This document shows, in pieces, positions 43,700 through 52,946 of a DNA stretch of 64,000 nt. The DNA comes from Phocaeicola vulgatus ATCC 8482. Its GTDB lineage: Bacteria; Bacteroidota; Bacteroidia; Bacteroidales; Bacteroidaceae. Position 1 is the first letter of the stretch, and the number at the start of each line of letters is the position of its first letter. Location: assembly GCF_000012825.1 (NCBI RefSeq), contig NC_009614.1, positions 4,030,001-4,094,000 of the forward strand. The letters are read 5' to 3'. Under the pieces are notes generated by a model. That model was not told the origin of the DNA. It did not search any database and saw only the letters and a program-made list of their open reading frames with translations. The position numbers and the translations under genes were made by a program.

Positions 43700-46021
43700 A
43701 TGAAAAAACAACTGATGCAATGGGCAGGAGTGGGAATGTGGATGGTATTGGGGCTGTCCGCATGTTCCCCTACAAAAACAGAAATCGGAAATCTGAATGT
43801 CATTCCGCAGCCCCAAGAAGTAAGTCAAGACATTCAAGCCCACCCTTTTGTTATTAATCCGCAAACCGGTATTGTTTATCCGGAAGGCAATGAAAAGTTG
43901 CAACGGACGGCAGAATTTTTAGCTTCCTATATTAAAGAGGCAACGGGAATTACTGTCCGGACAACAACTGAAGCCGCAAGGAAGAACTCCATCATTTTGG
44001 CGGTTGACGGTTCCATTACCAACAAAGAGGGGTATCAACTGGAGGTAACTTCTGAAAACATCCATTTGAATGGAGGAAGTGAGTCGGGAGTATTTTATGG
44101 AATACAAACGCTCTACAAGGCTTTGCCGTTGACCAAAAACAAACAGGTATCCGCTGCCATCCCGGTGGGAACTGTTAATGACTATCCTCGTTTCGGTTAT
44201 CGTGGTTTCATGGTAGACGTGGGCCGCCATTATTTTCCGGTTTCTTATCTGAAACAAATCATTGATATGCTGGCACTGCACAATATCAATTATTTTCATT
44301 GGCATCTGACCGAAGACCAAGGCTGGAGAATTGAAATCAAGAAATATCCCAAACTTACGGAAATAGGTTCGATGCGTCCGCGTACATTGATTGACCGTGA
44401 AACCCAGACCTACGATGAAACTCCTCATAGCGGTTTTTATACACAGGAAGAAGCAAAAGAAATTGTCAAGTATGCCGCTGACCGTTTTATTACTGTAATC
44501 CCCGAAGTTGACCTTCCGGGACATATGATGGGAGCTTTGGTTTCCTATCCGGAATTAGGTTGTACGGGAGGTCCATACGAGATTCCTTGTAAATGGGGGG
44601 TATTCCCTGATGTGCTGTGTGGAGGAAACGACCGGACTTTACAGTTCGCCAAAGATGTATTGAATGAAATAATGGATATCTTTCCATCTCCTTATATCCA
44701 TATTGGTGGGGATGAATGTCCGAAAGTACGTTGGGAAAAATGCCCTACATGTCAAGCTAAAATTCGGGAACTGGGTTTGAAAGATACACCAAAACATAGC
44801 AAGGAGAACCAATTACAGACCTATTTCATGTCCGAGGTAGGCAAAGTTATCAATGACAGAGGGCGTAAAATGCTGGGCTGGGATGAGATGTTGGAGGGAG
44901 GATTGGCTCCAGGTGCCACAGTGATGTCATGGACCGGTGTCAAAGGTGGTATCGAAGCCGCCCGTCTGCACCATGATGCGATTATGACTCCTATTCAGTA
45001 TCTTTATTTCAGCAATCCTACTTACAACCGGATAAAAGGGACTAAAAGCCTTGGACGTGTCTATACATTTGAACCTGTTTCTAATGAATTGGCAGAGGAT
45101 GAACGAAAATATATCATCGGTACCCAAGGATGCATATGGACAGAATGGACGCGTGACAGTTTGAAGATGGAATGGCAAATTCTTCCCCGTATGGCTGCCT
45201 TGTCCGAGATTCAATGGACGGAACCGTCACATAAAAATTTCGACAGTTTCTTGAAACGTTTACCGGCTCTGCTGGCTATCTACCGGGATAGAGGTTATGA
45301 TTTTCGCCAGGACATTTATGATGTGAACATTGATATTGTTCCGGCTCCCGATGAAGGAAAAGCCCGGATTGCTTTTCAGACGTTTGATGACGCGGAAATA
45401 CATTATACATTGGACGGCAGCGTTCCCGATGTGCAATCCCCATTGTATACCGACACTATACAAGTGGATAAAGATGTTATCATACAAGCCATTGCAGTTC
45501 GTCCGCAGGGTGCCAGTCAGATAAGTAAGGAGGAAATACATTTTAATGCAGCCACAATGAAACCGGTTACCTTGAACACCATTCCTCATAAATCATATAC
45601 TTTTAAAGGAGGAAGTACCTTGATAGACGGATTATATGGGGATATGAATTATCGCTCAGGACGTTGGATTGGTTTCTACGGGACAGATATGAATGTGACC
45701 CTTGATCTACTTGAGCCTAAGGAGGTGTCTTCAGTTTTCGTAAACACAATGTTGAACACAGGCGATGCTATCTTTGGTACAACAGGTCTGAAGGTGGAAG
45801 TTTCTGAGGACGGGAAAAATTTCCGCAGGGTAGCCTCCGAAGATTTTCCCGTTGTGGAAAAAGGAACTAAAATGCAGAGCCGCAAAGACTCTGTCTCTTT
45901 TGACAAAGTAAAAGCCCGCTATATTAAAATCATAGCAGAAGTTACTCCGAAACTTCCCGCATGGCATTCCATGCCTGGCGAAAAAGCGTTTTTGTTTGTT
46001 GACGAAATAGGAGTGGAGTAA
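43700..46021 (+). CDS. GH20 beta-N-acetylhexosaminidase lipoprotein
   Basis: 773 residues from ATG 43700. Lipoprotein signal MKKQLMQWAGVGMWMVLGLSAC with Cys22. N-terminal GH20b domain (30-160), then the TIM barrel with HLTEDQGWRIE (202-212) and the catalytic pair Asp338-Glu339 in YIHIGGDEC; PTWTWTEW-type end is seen as GCIWTEW. A chitobiase C-terminal domain (YTLDGSVP) and an F5/8-type carbohydrate-binding domain (about 640-773) follow. It releases terminal GlcNAc/GalNAc, probably from host glycans, at the cell surface or periplasm. Confidence 0.96.
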   Translation: MKKQLMQWAGVGMWMVLGLSACSPTKTEIGNLNVIPQPQEVSQDIQAHPFVINPQTGIVYPEGNEKLQRTAEFLASYIKEATGITVRTTTEAARKNSIILAVDGSITNKEGYQLEVTSENIHLNGGSESGVFYGIQTLYKALPLTKNKQVSAAIPVGTVNDYPRFGYRGFMVDVGRHYFPVSYLKQIIDMLALHNINYFHWHLTEDQGWRIEIKKYPKLTEIGSMRPRTLIDRETQTYDETPHSGFYTQEEAKEIVKYAADRFITVIPEVDLPGHMMGALVSYPELGCTGGPYEIPCKWGVFPDVLCGGNDRTLQFAKDVLNEIMDIFPSPYIHIGGDECPKVRWEKCPTCQAKIRELGLKDTPKHSKENQLQTYFMSEVGKVINDRGRKMLGWDEMLEGGLAPGATVMSWTGVKGGIEAARLHHDAIMTPIQYLYFSNPTYNRIKGTKSLGRVYTFEPVSNELAEDERKYIIGTQGCIWTEWTRDSLKMEWQILPRMAALSEIQWTEPSHKNFDSFLKRLPALLAIYRDRGYDFRQDIYDVNIDIVPAPDEGKARIAFQTFDDAEIHYTLDGSVPDVQSPLYTDTIQVDKDVIIQAIAVRPQGASQISKEEIHFNAATMKPVTLNTIPHKSYTFKGGSTLIDGLYGDMNYRSGRWIGFYGTDMNVTLDLLEPKEVSSVFVNTMLNTGDAIFGTTGLKVEVSEDGKNFRRVASEDFPVVEKGTKMQSRKDSVSFDKVKARYIKIIAEVTPKLPAWHSMPGEKAFLFVDEIGVE

Positions 46022-46067
46022 ATCCGCCTTCGGAGCAATGGCTTTCTAAAGAACAAATACCAAACAA

Positions 46068-46108
46068 GAAACGGACATTCTGACAAAAACAGATGTCCGT
46101 TTCCTTAT
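46068..46108 (+). terminator. Terminator after the hexosaminidase gene
   Basis: GAAACGGACATTCTG (46068-46082) pairs with CAGATGTCCGTTTC (46090-46103), one bulge, then CTTATT. Confidence 0.75.
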
Positions 46109-46143
46109 TCATAAGCCTTTCATGTATTTTCAAAAGCTGTTCA

Positions 46144-46180
46144 AGAAAAAATGGCGATAGAGATTCACTCTGTCGCCATT
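46144..46180 (-). terminator. Terminator of the RRM gene (minus strand)
   Basis: AATGGCGATAGAG (46150-46162) pairs with CTCTGTCGCCATT (46168-46180) with one G-U; on the minus strand the hairpin is followed by TTTTT. Confidence 0.8.
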
Positions 46181-46204
46181 ATGTGATGTGGAATGTCTAA
46201 TTCC

Positions 46205-46450
46205 TTATGCTTTAGGAAGTGCTTCTTTTACAACCATAGTACGGTTTACATATTCTGCACCGTTCAATTGCTTGATAGCTTCTTTGGCTTCGTCATCATT
46301 AGGCATTTCTACAAAAGCAAAGCCTTTAGAACGACGTGTTTCACGGTCAGTAATAAGTTTTACTGAAGCTACTGTTCCATACTCTTCCATTACACCTCTC
46401 AAATCACCTTCCCTAACATTATAGTTAAGGTTTCCAATATACAAATTCAT
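46205..46450 (-). CDS. Small RRM RNA-binding protein
   Basis: 81 residues made of one RNA recognition motif: RNP2 NLYIGNLN at 2-9 and RNP1 KGFAFVEM at about 42-49. Such single-RRM proteins of Bacteroides bind single-stranded RNA and act as global post-transcriptional or cold-response regulators. A leader of over 100 bases (46451 to about 46580) precedes the start, with TTCCTTTG on the minus strand as a near-match -7 box. Long leaders are common for this family. Confidence 0.93.
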   Translation of the reverse strand: MNLYIGNLNYNVREGDLRGVMEEYGTVASVKLITDRETRRSKGFAFVEMPNDDEAKEAIKQLNGAEYVNRTMVVKEALPKA

Positions 46451-46704
46451 AAAATAAAAATTGATAAATAAATAATTAAGTAAACTTTGAATTTAAAAAT
46501 TTAGTTAGAAGAATAGAAACGGTTCAAGTGTGAGATGAATTGAGTCAATCGAAAAAACTATCTTTTTATATTCCGTTGTCAAAGGAACGATAAATAATTG
46601 GATTATCCACTATATTTCTCTTTTTATTTTGATATTTTTTTAGCCGGTGACTCTTTTTATACTTTTTAGGCTTAAAGCAGGAGCCTTATATCATTCATAT
46701 TCAC

Positions 46705-46712
46705 TAATTTTG
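46705..46712 (+). promoter_or_regulatory. -7 box of the DUF2148 gene
   Basis: TAATTTTG fits TAnnTTTG, 32 bases before ATG 46744. Confidence 0.5.
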
Positions 46713-46743
46713 TATCAACAGCTAACTTATAACTAAGATTTAT

Positions 46744-47274
46744 ATGATATTGAATGAAAGAGAAAGCCGCCATGAGCATGTGTTGCATGTGGCCCGACAA
46801 ATGATGACGGCAGCGCGCACTGCTCCCAAAGGAAAAGGTGTTGACATTATTGAAATAGCCATGGTGACGGATGGTGATATCAATATTTTATCGGAAATGA
46901 TGGTGAAAATGGTTGCGGAGCATGGAATGAAATTCTTTCTGCGCGATGCGGAAAATATTCTGAATGCGGAATGTGTCCTGTTAATAGGTACCCACGAACA
47001 GGCGCAAGGATTGAATTGTGGTCATTGTGGATATGCCACCTGCGTGTCTCGCAAAGAAGGAGTGCCGTGTGCTCTCAATAGTGTCGATGTGGGCATTGCC
47101 ATCGGATCAGCTTGTGCCACGGCAGCAGACAACAGGGTGGACACACGGGTCATGTTCTCGGCCGGACTAGCAGCGCAGCGTCTGAACTGGCTGGAAGGAT
47201 GCACCCAGGTTTATGCCATCCCTGTCAGTGCATCCTCTAAAAATCCTTTCTTTGACCGGAAACCTAAAGAATAA
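46744..47274 (+). CDS. DUF2148 ferredoxin-domain protein
   Basis: 176 residues. The DUF2148 cluster is NCGHCGYATC followed by VPCA, giving Cys92, Cys95, Cys100 and Cys109 (CX2CX4CX8C), a likely 4Fe-4S site. AARTAPKGKGVD (23-34) resembles nitroreductase-like openings. Function not established; usually cytoplasmic and present in anaerobes. The gene converges with and overlaps the HAD gene by 11 bases, without a terminator between. Confidence 0.88.
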   Translation: MILNERESRHEHVLHVARQMMTAARTAPKGKGVDIIEIAMVTDGDINILSEMMVKMVAEHGMKFFLRDAENILNAECVLLIGTHEQAQGLNCGHCGYATCVSRKEGVPCALNSVDVGIAIGSACATAADNRVDTRVMFSAGLAAQRLNWLEGCTQVYAIPVSASSKNPFFDRKPKE

Positions 47275-48070
47275 ATTTCTCTACTACCGCGGCTACACCA
47301 TCTTCTTCGTTAGAAAGGGTGATGTAGTCGGCGTTTTGACGGACTATTTCTTGAGCATTGGCCATTGCTACCCCCAATCCGGCATATTGTATCATAGAAA
47401 GATCGTTAAAACCATCACCAACGGCAATCATTTCTTCTTTTGTCATACCGATTTCTTTTAGCAATACGGCCAGTGATTGTGCTTTATCAATACCTTTAGG
47501 AACCAATTCCAAAAAATAAGGTTCGGAACGGAATACGCCCATACGGTCTTTCAAGTGTTCGTACATTTCTTTTTCAAGCACTGCAAGCCGCGTAGGTTCA
47601 CCTACAATCAGACATTTGGCAATAGGAAATTTTATTGCCTCCAGAAAATGATCCACTTTCTTGGGAGTCATCACATTCAGAATAGCTTCTTTCAATACAT
47701 ATTCATCTTCCGGATATTCAGTCAATACATATTTTCCATCGTAAGTGACGATAGCAAAATGATTGTCGGTGGCACATTTATACAGGTAAGGCAATATATC
47801 CGGATCGAGCACATTCTCGTACATCATCTCACCGGTTTTCCAGTCTATGATCTCACCTCCGTTATACGAAAGTATATAACCTTCGTATTTCTGCAACTCT
47901 AAGATCTCGGCCAGTGGAGCCACACCGTATGTGGGACGCCCCGATGCCAAAACAATTTTTACTCCGCGCTCTTGCGCTTCGATAAGTGTACGACGTGTGT
48001 GTTCCGTTACCTCTTTCTTTTGATTGGTCAACGTTCCGTCTAGGTCTAAAACTAATAATTTATACTTCAT
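47264..48070 (-). CDS. Cof-type HAD-IIB sugar-phosphate phosphatase
   Basis: 268 residues: motif I LDLDGTLTN (Asp9 and Asp11), motif II SGR (42-44), Lys in PKGIDKAQSL and the motif IV GDGFNDLSM. C2B cap. Soluble phosphatase of sugar phosphates or flavin precursors; the substrate is not defined by sequence. Its 3' end overlaps the convergent DUF2148 gene. Confidence 0.93.
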   Translation of the reverse strand: MKYKLLVLDLDGTLTNQKKEVTEHTRRTLIEAQERGVKIVLASGRPTYGVAPLAEILELQKYEGYILSYNGGEIIDWKTGEMMYENVLDPDILPYLYKCATDNHFAIVTYDGKYVLTEYPEDEYVLKEAILNVMTPKKVDHFLEAIKFPIAKCLIVGEPTRLAVLEKEMYEHLKDRMGVFRSEPYFLELVPKGIDKAQSLAVLLKEIGMTKEEMIAVGDGFNDLSMIQYAGLGVAMANAQEIVRQNADYITLSNEEDGVAAVVEKFIL

Positions 48071-48106
48071 ATACTATTTAATGGAGTGCTTTTGCCAAAT
48101 TCGCTG

Positions 48107-48146
48107 CAAATATAACGATTAAATTCATGGCTTTTTGCTACATTTG
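48107..48146. promoter_or_regulatory. Divergent -7 boxes for the HAD gene and rmuC
   Basis: On the minus strand TATATTTG at 48114-48107 (37 bases before ATG 48070) and on the plus strand TACATTTG at 48139-48146 (20 bases before ATG 48166). The two promoters lie back to back. Confidence 0.55.
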
Positions 48147-48165
48147 CTCAAAATAAACAAGAATC

Positions 48166-49401
48166 ATGACAGAAATTTTATTAACCGTAATTATTATCCT
48201 GCTGATAATTAATATTGTAATCGCACTTACTAAAAACAATCGTCTGCAAACCGAACGTCTGGAAGGATTGCTACGCGAAGAAATGAAAGAAAACCGGGAC
48301 GAGCTGGGAAGAAATATCCGCGAACTGCGTAATGAACTGAATCAAACCTTGAACTATTCTATCCGCAATATGCAGGATACTTTGCATAAAAACCTGCTGA
48401 CCGGTAATGAAATGCAACGGGAAAAATTTGAAGCAATGGGCAAGCAACAGGAAGCCTTGGTGAAAAGTACGGAAAAACGATTGGATGACATGCGGCAAAT
48501 GGTAGAAGAAAAATTACAGAAAACATTGAATGAACGTATAGGACAATCCTTTGAAATAGTACGTTCGCAGCTGGAGAATGTACAGAAAGGATTGGGAGAG
48601 ATGAAGAGTCTGGCACAGGATGTAGGAGGATTGAAAAAAGTTTTAAGCAATGTGAAGACACGGGGTACATTCGGAGAAGTACAATTAGGGGCTTTATTGG
48701 ACCAGATGCTGAGTCCGGAACAATATGCGGCGAATGTCAAAACCAAGAAGAATGCAACGGAATTTGTGGAATTCGCCATTAAACTTCCGGGAAAGGAAAA
48801 TAGTAATGATACTGTATATTTACCTGTGGATGCCAAATTTCCCAAAGATGTATATGAGCAATATCAGGATGCATACGAAGCCGGAGATGCCGCATTGATT
48901 GAAACTTCATCCCGCCAACTGGAAATCACAATCAAAAAAATGGCAAAGGACATTCACGATAAATATGTAGACCCACCTTTTACAACAGATTTTGCCATTA
49001 TGTTTCTGCCATTCGAAAATATCTATGCAGAAGTGATCCGCCGGACCGCATTGGTGGAAATGTTGCAAAAAGACTGGAAGATAGTGGTTACAGGTCCTAC
49101 CACCCTGGGAGCTATCCTGAATAGTTTGCAAATGGGATTCCGTACACTGGCCATTCAAAAACGAACAAGCGAAGTATGGAATGTGTTAGGGGCAGTAAAG
49201 ACCGAATTCGGAAAGTTTGGAGGATTGCTGGAAAAGGTACAGAAAAATCTACAGAATGCAGGAGACCAGTTAGAGGAAGTTATGGGAAAACGTACTCGTG
49301 CCATAGAGCGTAAACTACGCCAGGTAGAAGCCCTTCCGGCAGAAGACAGCCAACGAATGTTGAGTTTGCCCGAACTGACAGATGATGAGGACGATGAATA
49401 A
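48166..49401 (+). CDS. rmuC: DNA recombination protein RmuC
   Basis: 411 residues: N-terminal membrane helix (4-22), a long coiled coil (25-160), then the RmuC nuclease-like domain (TRGTFGEVQLGALLDQMLSPEQY, PVDAKFPKDVYEQY, FLPFENIYAEV, GPTTLGAILNSLQMGF). RmuC limits DNA inversions and rearrangements. An acidic tail (LTDDEDDE) closes the protein. mgtC follows after 17 bases, so they likely share a transcript. Confidence 0.95.
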   Translation: MTEILLTVIIILLIINIVIALTKNNRLQTERLEGLLREEMKENRDELGRNIRELRNELNQTLNYSIRNMQDTLHKNLLTGNEMQREKFEAMGKQQEALVKSTEKRLDDMRQMVEEKLQKTLNERIGQSFEIVRSQLENVQKGLGEMKSLAQDVGGLKKVLSNVKTRGTFGEVQLGALLDQMLSPEQYAANVKTKKNATEFVEFAIKLPGKENSNDTVYLPVDAKFPKDVYEQYQDAYEAGDAALIETSSRQLEITIKKMAKDIHDKYVDPPFTTDFAIMFLPFENIYAEVIRRTALVEMLQKDWKIVVTGPTTLGAILNSLQMGFRTLAIQKRTSEVWNVLGAVKTEFGKFGGLLEKVQKNLQNAGDQLEEVMGKRTRAIERKLRQVEALPAEDSQRMLSLPELTDDEDDE

Positions 49402-49418
49402 ACAAGGAGGACTTAAAG

Positions 49419-50087
49419 ATGAGCATGACGTGGGATTTTATTTTAAGATTGTTTGTGGCAGGCGCTTTGGGTACTGTTATTGGTCTGGATAGGGAATATC
49501 GTGCCAAAGAAGCCGGTTACCGTACCCATTTTCTAGTATCACTGGGAAGTGCTCTCATTATGATTGTGTCACAATATGGTTTTATGGAAGTAGTGAAGAT
49601 GGAGGGAATAGACCTGGACCCGAGTCGTGTGGCCGCACAGGTTGTCAGCGGTATCGGTTTTATTGGAGCGGGTACTATTATTTTTCAGAAACAAATCGTG
49701 CGCGGGCTTACTACCGCTGCCGGAATTTGGGCTACTTCGGGCATCGGTCTGGCTATTGGAGCCGGTATGTACTGGCTGGGAATCTCAGCAACAATCCTTA
49801 CGCTGATTGGTCTTGAGGCACTTAGCTATCTTTTTAAAAGTATAGGTATGAAAAGTTCCATGGTGGAGTTCTCTACAGACAATAAAGAAACACTGAACCG
49901 TATGGCCAAGAAATTCAATTCCAAGGAGTACAATATTGTTTCCTATCAATTGGACGAAAAGAGGTTGGGAGAAGTAACGACCTATTATGTTACAATGGTT
50001 ATAAAATCCAAGAAATACAATGATGAAGGTATGTTACTGACATTATTACAGGATTTTAGCGATATTACCGTTCATAGGCTGGAGTAA
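49419..50087 (+). CDS. MgtC/SapB family membrane protein
   Basis: 222 residues: four to five membrane helices in the N-terminal MgtC domain (LRLFVAGALGTVIGLDREYRAKEAGYRTHFLVSLGSA, SGIGFIGAGTIIF, TTAAGIWATSGIGLAIGAG), then a C-terminal ACT-like cytoplasmic domain (150-222). MgtC proteins act in magnesium or acid stress, in pathogens through the F-type ATPase. Here its neighbour is rmuC. Confidence 0.93.
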   Translation: MSMTWDFILRLFVAGALGTVIGLDREYRAKEAGYRTHFLVSLGSALIMIVSQYGFMEVVKMEGIDLDPSRVAAQVVSGIGFIGAGTIIFQKQIVRGLTTAAGIWATSGIGLAIGAGMYWLGISATILTLIGLEALSYLFKSIGMKSSMVEFSTDNKETLNRMAKKFNSKEYNIVSYQLDEKRLGEVTTYYVTMVIKSKKYNDEGMLLTLLQDFSDITVHRLE

Positions 50088-50157
50088 GCTTTTCCGGCTT
50101 GGTTCAAAAGCAGCAGGGGAGAGCGCTTATTGAAAGATTCTCTCCCCTGTGCTGTGA

Positions 50158-51627
50158 TCATGCTTTTAACCGCATAACAAACGTACTTCCTTCTCCCAAC
50201 TTACTGTCTACTGTAAGCGTACCATTATGGGCCTCGACAAAATCCCGGGAAATAGACAGACCTAAGCCGCTTCCTTGTACTTTAGTTCCGGGAACCCGGA
50301 AATAATGGTCAAAGATGCTTTTATGATAACGTGGATCAATCCCTTTCCCGAAATCCCGTACAAACATCTCAATGAATCCATCATCTGTCTGACGTGCCCC
50401 TATTACTACACGACCGTTTTCCGGTGAATACCGGATGGCATTGGAAAGAAGGTTGGTCAGCACCCAAGCTATCTTCTCACTGTCGACAAACAGTTTACCT
50501 ATTTTGTCTTCAGGGTACTCCACTTCTATTTGAATGTTGAACTTCTCGGCTTGCACACGGTTTGCCTTTATTGCATATTCTATCAACTCTATAGGTTTGG
50601 TTATCTTAGGCTTCAACTGTAGTTTTCCTGATTCTACCTGCGTCATATTCAGCAATTCGCCGGTGATATTAAGCAGCCGTTCGCTATTTTCCTTGATACT
50701 GTTTGCCAAATCTTCCTGTTCTTCATTTAAAGCTCCGATACGCTGGTCTTCTAATAATTGCAGACTCATCATAATAGCCGAGATAGGAGTCTTCAATTCA
50801 TGTGAGATTGTAGAGATAAATGTGGTCTTGGCCGAATCCAGTTCCTTAAATTCGGTTATATTCTTCAACATAATGACATATCCTTTTTTTTCCATAGTAA
50901 CCCCATCTTTCCCCGGTTGGGAAATACTCATGTATTTTACTTGGAAAAAACTCTCTTTATTGTCCGCATAAATCTTCAGAGGTTCTTTCTTTTCTTTTTC
51001 CTTGTCTTTGACTGGTTCCCCAGGAATTTCCACCAATTCACGAATCAGGCGGCGCAACAAATCATTGCGCAGGGAAATATCCTGTGCAGAATGTTTAATA
51101 ACTTCTTCACGCTTCAGGTTGATCACATTCAATGCTTCGTCATTGATGAACAGGATTTCCATATCATTATTTAAACCGATAATAGGCTCGTTGATACTGT
51201 TGATGATAGTCTCCATATATTTTTTAGATGCCATCATATCGGATAAAGTACTTGCATGATAATCTTCCAGACGTTTGGCCATGCGGTTGAAATTTTTAGA
51301 TACTTCTGAAAATTCTTCACTGCTGTTCAATTCCAAACGTTTCTCATAATTATGGTTTGCAATTTCCTGTATAGCGTTGGTCAGCTCTTTAATAGGATTA
51401 TCAATTGATGCGGGAAGACGCAACCACATACCAATACCAATACATATACATGCGGCACCAACAACATATATCCACAATAAAGCCCGCTGTAATCCGGGAC
51501 CTGCTGCCGGACTGTCAGGTTCCGTGGCAGTCAGTATTTGCAAATTCACAACAGAAAGTACAACCAACAGTACAATCATTGCCACCAATATCCCTATGGC
51601 GAGGGTTAGTTTCGACTTTATATTCAT
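50158..51627 (-). CDS. Sensor histidine kinase (HAMP-PAS-HisKA), KdpD partner
   Basis: 489 residues: TM1 about 8-32 and TM2 50-68, short extracytoplasmic loop, HAMP (70-125), PAS (135-260), HisKA with His276 (FISTISHELKTPISAI), then HATPase with LTNLLSNAIRYSPENG, VRDFGKGID and GSGLGLSISR. It lies 12 bases after the KdpD sensor-domain gene. In Bacteroidota the KdpD functions are split into a soluble KdpD/Usp protein and a separate histidine kinase of this build. No response regulator gene is next to it. Confidence 0.93.
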   Translation of the reverse strand: MNIKSKLTLAIGILVAMIVLLVVLSVVNLQILTATEPDSPAAGPGLQRALLWIYVVGAACICIGIGMWLRLPASIDNPIKELTNAIQEIANHNYEKRLELNSSEEFSEVSKNFNRMAKRLEDYHASTLSDMMASKKYMETIINSINEPIIGLNNDMEILFINDEALNVINLKREEVIKHSAQDISLRNDLLRRLIRELVEIPGEPVKDKEKEKKEPLKIYADNKESFFQVKYMSISQPGKDGVTMEKKGYVIMLKNITEFKELDSAKTTFISTISHELKTPISAIMMSLQLLEDQRIGALNEEQEDLANSIKENSERLLNITGELLNMTQVESGKLQLKPKITKPIELIEYAIKANRVQAEKFNIQIEVEYPEDKIGKLFVDSEKIAWVLTNLLSNAIRYSPENGRVVIGARQTDDGFIEMFVRDFGKGIDPRYHKSIFDHYFRVPGTKVQGSGLGLSISRDFVEAHNGTLTVDSKLGEGSTFVMRLKA

Positions 51628-51639
51628 AACTTTTATTTT

Positions 51640-52767
51640 TTATGCAAGTATAATCAAATCTATGTCCATTTCTGCTAAAGAGTGTAGAAATTTTCGATAT
51701 TTGGAAAGACTGAATAATGCACCGGGCATTTTGAAAGCAGGATGCCCCATACAGACAGTTGTAATTCCACGTTGACGACAAGTCTTAATTATTTCTCCCA
51801 TAATATCGGAAGATGAAACTTGGATAACTTCACCGCCCAACTCGGTAACCAGTTTAAAATGATTAAGTAAATGCCGCTGTGTTGCCAATGGAATACGTTC
51901 CGTACTTTCGGCAGGCGTTTGTACATAAAGGGCAAAAAAGACCGTATTGTACCGGGAAGCAAGCCGTGCCGCTTTACGGATGATATGTCGGGGAGTCCGT
52001 TCATTACTGCTGATACATGCCAAAAACTTCTCGTGCCGGATACCCTTTTCGCCTGTAACAATTTCATTTTCAACTTTTTTCTCGACTCGAAAGGCCACTT
52101 CTTTTAGTGCCAGTTCACGTAACTGAAGAATATTCTCTGTCTTAAAAAAGTTATTCAGTGCCAATTGAATCTTTTCAGGGCGATAGATTTTCCCGGCTTT
52201 CAACCGGTTTATCAGTTCTTCGGCAGTAAGGTCTATATTTACCACTTCATCCGCATCCTGCAACACCTTGTCCGGAATCCGTTCCTTAACCTCTATACCT
52301 GCTATGCCTTTTACGTCTTCATTCAAACTTTCTATATGCTGGATATTAACTGCAGAAATTACGTTTATACCGGCATCCAACAATTCCATTACATCTTGCC
52401 AACGTTTCTCATTCCGGCTGCCCTCGATGTTGGTATGTGCCAATTCATCTACTATAACCAGTTCGGGATGTAACTGAAGAATGGCATCAAGATCCATTTC
52501 TTCCACTTCCTTACCTTTGTAAAATATCTTTTTCCGAGAGATAACAGGCAATCCTTCCAACATAGCAACGGTTCCTGCACGTCCGTGCGTTTCAATATAA
52601 CCTATCTGTACATCTACACCGTTCTCCAACATTTCGTGAGCTTCTTGCAGCATACGATAACTTTTCCCTACACCGGCTATCATTCCGATATAGATTTTAA
52701 ACTTTCCACGCCGTGAACGTTTAATCAAATCTAAAAAATGCTGTACACTTTCTTCTCTGTCTTCCAT
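51640..52767 (-). CDS. kdpD: KdpD N-terminal sensor domain protein (split KdpD)
   Basis: 375 residues: the KdpD domain with P-loop-like GMIAGVGKSYRM (28-39), IGYIETHGR and VIVDELAHTN, then a universal-stress-protein domain (about 255-375). There is no membrane or kinase part, so this is the cytoplasmic half of KdpD only; the kinase half is the next gene. In full KdpD these domains read K+, ionic strength or c-di-AMP. kdpFABC and kdpE would be expected nearby but the next gene upstream is unrelated. Confidence 0.92.
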   Translation of the reverse strand: MEDREESVQHFLDLIKRSRRGKFKIYIGMIAGVGKSYRMLQEAHEMLENGVDVQIGYIETHGRAGTVAMLEGLPVISRKKIFYKGKEVEEMDLDAILQLHPELVIVDELAHTNIEGSRNEKRWQDVMELLDAGINVISAVNIQHIESLNEDVKGIAGIEVKERIPDKVLQDADEVVNIDLTAEELINRLKAGKIYRPEKIQLALNNFFKTENILQLRELALKEVAFRVEKKVENEIVTGEKGIRHEKFLACISSNERTPRHIIRKAARLASRYNTVFFALYVQTPAESTERIPLATQRHLLNHFKLVTELGGEVIQVSSSDIMGEIIKTCRQRGITTVCMGHPAFKMPGALFSLSKYRKFLHSLAEMDIDLIILA

Positions 52768-52946
52768 TTGTTACTTTATCATATTGGCAATATAACAATT
52801 TTCCGCATATTTAATATCAGTCCTTTTATAACAGGCAAAGAATATACCAATAAAACAAACGGCTTAGCTACAATGCCATAAGCGTGTCATCAAAGACTAA
52901 AGCTTACCAAAATGAAAAGGGGGCTCTTTCAAAATGAAACACTTTC

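Noticed and set aside
43919..44524. 201-codon minus-strand frame
   Set aside because: Shadow of the GH20 gene.
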